This document shows positions 16,985 through 21,000 of a DNA stretch of 21,000 bases, in pieces. The DNA lies in NCBI GenBank assembly GCA_963575745.1, contig CAUYUJ010019281.1, positions 1,372,739 to 1,393,738 of the forward strand, written 5' to 3'. Each line of letters begins with the position of its first letter. Positions within the stretch are counted from its first letter, which is position 1. The position numbers were made by a program, and so were the translations under genes. A model generated the notes under the pieces. It ran no database searches and was not told where the DNA came from. It was given only the letters and a program-made list of their open reading frames with translations. This DNA comes from Prorocentrum cordatum (lineage: Eukaryota > Sar > Dinophyceae > Prorocentrales > Prorocentraceae).

Positions 16985-17815
16985 CGGCGAGCATGGGGGG
17001 GCGGGGGGCGGCGCGGGCACCGGCGACGGACGCGGGACGACGAACGACGACGAACGACTGCAGAGTGAAAATTGGCCACGCGGGGAGGGGGCGGGGTTGC
17101 TGCGCGGGCGTCAGTCGCGGCGTCAGCGACGGACGCGGGGCGCAACGACGAACGACGAACAAGTGCACAGCAAATGCTGGCCAAGGGGAGGTTTGCGCGG
17201 GCGTCGGCGACGGGAGTAAATGTCGGCCAGGGGGAGCCTGTGCGGGCGCTCGCGTCGGACGCAGGGCACGACCGGGAACACGAGCGAATGCACAGTACAT
17301 GTCGGGCGAATGATTGCATTGGGGGTGGCGGGGGGGCGGGGGGGCGGGGTGCCATGCGAGCGCTGGCGACGGACGCCCGCCACGGCGACGAACGACGAAC
17401 GAGTGCAGAGTAAATGTCAGCCAAGGGGGGGGGGGCGCGGGCGCCGGCGACGGACGCGGAGTGCGACGAGGGACGAGGAACGAGAAACAGAGTAAATGTC
17501 GGCACGGGAAAGGGAGGGCGCTGCGCAGGCGCTGGCGACTCGACGCGGCGGCGCGGGGCATGACGACGAACTGGCGCAAAGAAAATTTCAACGACAGGAG
17601 CGTGGGGGGCAGGGCGCGAGCGGCGCGGGGTCGGGGACGGGCACGATGGGCGCCACGACTTCGCCACTACGACGACGTGCCGAGCACGCGTCAGCAAAGG
17701 GGGGGCGGGGGGCGCGCGATGCGCGGGCGCCGAGGACGGACGCGGGCGCGACGACGGTGACGAGGGAGTCACGACGCCCACGAACGCAGGTAGAGAAGTG
17801 AATGCCAGTTCGGGG
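16985..17815. repeat. ~80-115-bp degenerate tandem repeats
   Basis: A composite unit recurs: a GGCGACGGACGCGGG-like stretch, ACGACGAACGACGAACG, GTGCAGAGTAAATGTCGGCC and a G-rich stretch. The AGAGTAAATG-type anchor is seen at about 17063, 17165, 17213, 17292, 17406, 17490 and 17577, with degenerate forms at about 17691 and 17794. Homonucleotide G runs (for example 17426-17437) vary between units. Long minus-strand open frames with Arg/Pro/Ala-rich text are repeat by-products. Confidence 0.85.
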
Positions 17816-18267
17816 CGCCGCGCGGTCCTTGCGTAGAATCGGCGCGGCGGCGACGGCAGCAAAATAAACGGGACCGTTGATTTCTCTTGTTGTTGGCATG
17901 CACGCCATGCGCATATACAAATACTAGACTTATCTTTGCCGTCACATGTACCCTGACGCGCACATTGCAACATTGGCATCGTTATACTGTCATGCCCCCA
18001 AGTTGACCCCGCGATCCCAATGCGACCCCGCGACGGCTCCATGTTGACCCCAAGAGGCGACGGATGACGGCGACGAAAGGGGGGCCCTGGGTCACCCAGA
18101 AGGCGGAGTCTGAAGCGCGGACAGAGTCTGAATCCTACGAACCTGGCACGTTCAAAAAACAAATTTAGAAAAATTAGACAACACGGGCGCGTTGTCGCGC
18201 GCGCATGCCGACATGTTCCAAACAACCTTCGGCTTCGTAAGCATTGCCAAAATCGAGGTCCCAGAAA
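17816..18267. other. Unique spacer, no recognised gene
   Basis: The interval includes a short local repeat of GACCCCGCGA (about 18006-18035) and TTGACCCC (18003 and 18044). I see no convincing coding frame or RNA gene. The word CGCGCGCGCATG (about 18197) with ACAACCTTC downstream resembles 19509-19550, part of the dispersed family found at 9381. Confidence 0.4.
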
Positions 18268-18286
18268 ACATACATACATACATACA

Positions 18287-18332
<46 letters not shown>

Positions 18333-18333
18333 C
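18268..18333. repeat. CATA tetranucleotide then TA array
   Basis: TACATACATA runs for about 45 bp and passes directly into a TATATA run. Confidence 0.95.
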
Positions 18334-18339
18334 AAGACT

Positions 18340-19235
18340 GCAGTGGCGCTTCGCGCCATGCACCTTGATCCTGGAGGTTTGGTACGCAGGCGGAATAACA
18401 GGAAGGTCAACCCAACAACTTAGCGATAACTCCTTATTGCCTTTTCTGGCATCGCCGCTATAATAATGTTATTCGTTGTTTTTCCTCCATGCTTCTTTTT
18501 CCTCATGTTCGCCATACCCTGGGCATTCTCCCCATCATCCTCAGCTTTTTTCTTGCGGAGGATCCTCCTTGGAGAGCCTTTGGGGGCCTCACAAAAATTG
18601 TTGCAGGCTTTCTCAAGGCCTTCTGGAGTCCTCCTGGGCGTATTCTGGTGGCCTATGGGGGTTTCCTCGGGCCACCCTGCCTCCACCCTGAAAGACCGGG
18701 TCACGATTTAGAATACTTCGGACGGCGTCTTGGGGCCATCTTGGGCCGCCATGGGGCTCTCTGACGGCCATCTTGGACCCATGTTATGCCGTTTTGGGGC
18801 TCCCCTGGACTGCCTGGAGGCCCTTTCGGATGGTTGTGGGGCGATTTGGGGGCCTCCCAGGCGGCTTCGGACGCCCAGAAGACCGCCGTCTTGGAGCGTC
18901 GGGAAGCCGAAAAGAGGAGAACCCAAAAATTCACCAAAAACCAACAGAAAATCAATGATTTGTGCCTCTTGGGGCCTTCTTGGGAGTGCTCTTGGAGGCC
19001 TCTTTGGGGCCGTCCTGGAGGCCTCTTGTCACGTCGGTCGCTCTTGGAGCGTTCTTGTGCTGTCCTGGGGGTCTCTGGGACGTCTCCGATGACCCCCTGA
19101 TCGCCCTAGGCGTGCTGGGAAGGCTTGGCAAAACGCCCTGCGAGGCCGGGGGGCCGCTTCGAGGCCCGTCCGGAAGGTCCCACAGCCCCAGATCCCGGGA
19201 GTCCGGTTTTGGGGGGGGTCCCCCCGCCCAGGCTT
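18340..19235. other. TTGGGGCC-rich low-complexity interval, no gene
   Basis: From about 18560 to 19190 the plus strand is full of short words such as CTTGGGGCC, TCTTGGAG, GGAGGCCTC and CTCCTGG at irregular spacing. This gives Pro/Lys/Arg-rich text on the minus strand (WRPKMAPRRRPK) and Leu/Gly-rich text on the plus strand. It resembles a decayed short-unit repeat. I do not support a gene here. AT-richer sequence at 18410-18560 also shows nothing recognisable. Confidence 0.5.
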
Positions 19236-19254
19236 ATAACACACACATACACAC

Positions 19255-19333
<79 letters not shown>

Positions 19334-19339
19334 TACATA
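19236..19339. repeat. CA then GACA tetranucleotide array
   Basis: Short ACACAC runs lead into an uninterrupted GACA array of about 75 bp, ending in GACATACATA. Confidence 0.98.
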
Positions 19340-19458
19340 AAACAAAAAAACGCGCGAGTTCTGGCGAATTCGTATGCAAAACCGCGACATGTTCCAGCAT
19401 GTTCTTCAACTGCGACCTAGCGGGCCTCTCGCGCGCGCATGTCTAAATGATTCGAACG

Positions 19459-19640
19459 CCCTTGCGCGATTGTTGGGGGGCAACCCCTGCGAAATAACAC
19501 CGCCCGTCGATCGCGCGCGCATGTCGACATCCTTTCACAACCTTCACCGCCGACACGTCGACACCATCATCGTCACCGGCGACCAGCACCGGCGCCCACT
19601 GGCCTTGCCATCGTCATCGTCATCATCGTCACCACCTGCG
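19459..19640 (+). repeat. Dispersed repeat, copy 2
   Basis: This interval is collinear with 9381-9575: GCCCTTGCGCGATTGTTGGG, a unique section with CGCGCGCGCATGTCGACAT, then CCGACACGTCGACACCATCA, CCGGCGACCAGCACCGGCGC and CTGGCCTTGCCATCGTCATC. The CATCGTCATC tail continues as a short trinucleotide stretch in both copies. Confidence 0.65.
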
Positions 19641-20818
19641 CTACCACCACCGTCGTATCCGCCACCGCATACGCCTCGATGGCCTCGTCGGCGCAGTCGA
19701 GGCCCGCGGGGAAATCGCCCTCCGACTCCGCGTCGCTCTCACCGAAGATGTCCTTGCAGTCGTCGCGGCAATGGTCCTGGCTTTCTCCTGCATGTCATCT
19801 CCGTTGGAAGATACCCCAGACCACGCGAACCCATATGGCTGTCCGCCAGAGCCGACATTGATTCCGGAGCTGGTGGACCAACATCACCGATATAAAGCAT
19901 GTGCGCCTGCTGTGGATACGTGCTGTGCGCCACATATCGACGAGGATGAATGTTAACTTGCTGTATGATGTGCCGCCTCGAGATATTGAGTTGATCCTCC
20001 GTCGTTGGCAACTGACCGCTCAACGGGGATAGGCGGCTGAGACGTAAGAGCTCGCAACAGTGCCCATGCCAAGCCTCGTGGTCCCGACGCAAAGCTATTG
20101 AGTAGATTCGTGGCCCCATACACCGCCTGACAAGAACGTGATCAAGCCTGGTCGATCGTCTCACCCTGAACTCTTGTGAACCCAAGAAGTTGTGACAGCA
20201 AAATGATGCCTTGTTATTCGCCGAATTCGCCCAAGTGTCGGAATAGATTTGGCAACAAGATCGTGACGCCAGGATTCTGCACCATCTGCTAGTTCCACTC
20301 CTGTCGTCCATGTGCCAGCTCGCCAACGTTAATCTCTGTGCCTAAAACTCTTGCCGTTCCACCAACTTGGAGCACTGCCGCCAGTCTCTGACGATTCACT
20401 GGAGCATCCGCGGCCACCAACCAGAGCATCAACTCCTGCGCGTATACCCACTGAGGGTACGAACTCACCCACTCTGGACTCCAGCTCGGCGACGTTTGGC
20501 TATTCGCCATCTCTTTGTGTCCCTGCATGTTGGGATTGCCGAGTACGACCCTCTGTGGTCCACGTTGGACGGCAGGCTCTTGACCGTGTCCCTTTCCATC
20601 GAACACTGCTGCGCCGTAAACGTGGACGCTGCACACCCCAAAAATGATGTATTGGCACGAACTGCCCTGTCGACGCCGATGACCAGTCTGCAGCTCGCGC
20701 CGACGAGAAAGAGGCACAGTGCGCAAGGCCTGGCGGCGGGAGGGAGCGCCGCAGCGCCACCACGTGCAGCGGCACGCGAGTAGCAGCAAAACATGCCCTC
20801 CCTCCCAGACGCGGTGGC
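19641..20818. other. Lower-GC interval, no recognised gene
   Basis: Composition is less GC-extreme than in the rest of the window. There are two long minus-strand open frames (20326 to 19739 and 20864 to 20289) and one plus-strand frame (20367 to 20783). None shows a domain that I recognise, and the minus-strand text changes quality between frames, as in a decayed coding sequence. A retroelement remnant is possible but I found no diagnostic motif. Confidence 0.35.
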
Positions 20819-20839
20819 GGTAAGGTAAGGTAAGGTAAA
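20819..20839. repeat. GGTAA pentanucleotide run
   Basis: About four copies of GGTAA, the last one reading GGTAAAG. Nothing recognisable follows to the end of the window. Confidence 0.9.
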
Positions 20840-21000
20840 GGATCCCGTTGTGCAGTCCGCCCAAGCTTCTCCAGTGACGCGTCTTGATTCACAACATTAT
20901 GTTACAGCAGAGACACCTTCAACACGCGCAGGGTCCCCGAAAGCGTGTCGGTTGGAAATGTTTTTTCCTAGAGATCAGATGGGAGCCCCGAGAGATGCAG

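Noticed and set aside
16302-18363. Two very long minus-strand open frames (429 and 562 codons)
   Set aside because: Both are assembled from tandem repeat translations plus a GAC array; no recognisable domain is present.
19739-20864. Possible retroelement coding remnant on the minus strand
   Set aside because: I looked for reverse transcriptase, integrase and RNase H signatures and found none that I could defend.
1-21000. tRNA, rRNA or spliced-leader genes
   Set aside because: No cloverleaf, rRNA core word or spliced-leader-like sequence was seen by eye; a covariance-model scan would be the decisive test.

Overview
The window looks like GC-rich nuclear DNA of a microbial eukaryote. The evidence is long simple-sequence arrays of many different motifs, several families of degenerate tandem repeats, at least two plausible GT-AG introns, no operon-like packing, and remnants of mobile-element genes. 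Every segment that reads like real protein lies on the minus strand. That fits, but does not prove, a dinoflagellate-type genome with unidirectional gene blocks; I saw no spliced-leader relic, so the taxon is an inference of moderate to low confidence.

Layout. 1-2.3 kb (minus): a broken gene resembling a DDE-type transposase. 2.4-3.4 kb (minus): a frameshifted ASCH-domain gene. 3.39-4.42 kb: three tandem copies of a 345-bp unit. 4.8-7.5 kb (minus): an unrecognised multi-exon gene. Its 820-nt inferred intron is almost filled by a minisatellite of period about 13 bp, and it is damaged by one in-frame TAG and two mutually cancelling frameshifts. 7.5-9.1 kb: a long purine-rich tract, an 8-bp satellite that reverses orientation to make a large inverted repeat, an AT-rich ATT-type block and a CCT array. 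9.4-10.5 kb: dispersed repeats. 10.6-11.4 kb (minus): a tyrosine recombinase pseudogene with a recognisable set of catalytic residues, spread over two frames and interrupted by two stop codons. 12.0-12.7 kb: degenerate tandem repeats of about 150-160 bp. 13.0-13.8 kb (minus): a broken Cys/His-rich protein gene next to a repeat shared with the recombinase locus. 14.0-15.2 kb: inverted motifs, hairpins and a 44-bp direct repeat. 15.2-17.8 kb: adjoining arrays with units of 8, about 57 and about 100 bp plus microsatellites. 17.8-21 kb: mostly non-coding repeat-rich DNA, with a second copy of a 9.4-kb repeat and no recognisable gene.

The recognisable genes are mobile-element-like (transposase-like, tyrosine recombinase) or of unknown function. 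Nothing forms a clear pathway. The common theme is transposon remnants and expanding repeats, some inside introns. All the better coding segments carry single-base frameshifts, several at homopolymers. Either these loci are decaying copies or the assembly has uncorrected indels; the nonsense codons argue for real decay at the recombinase.
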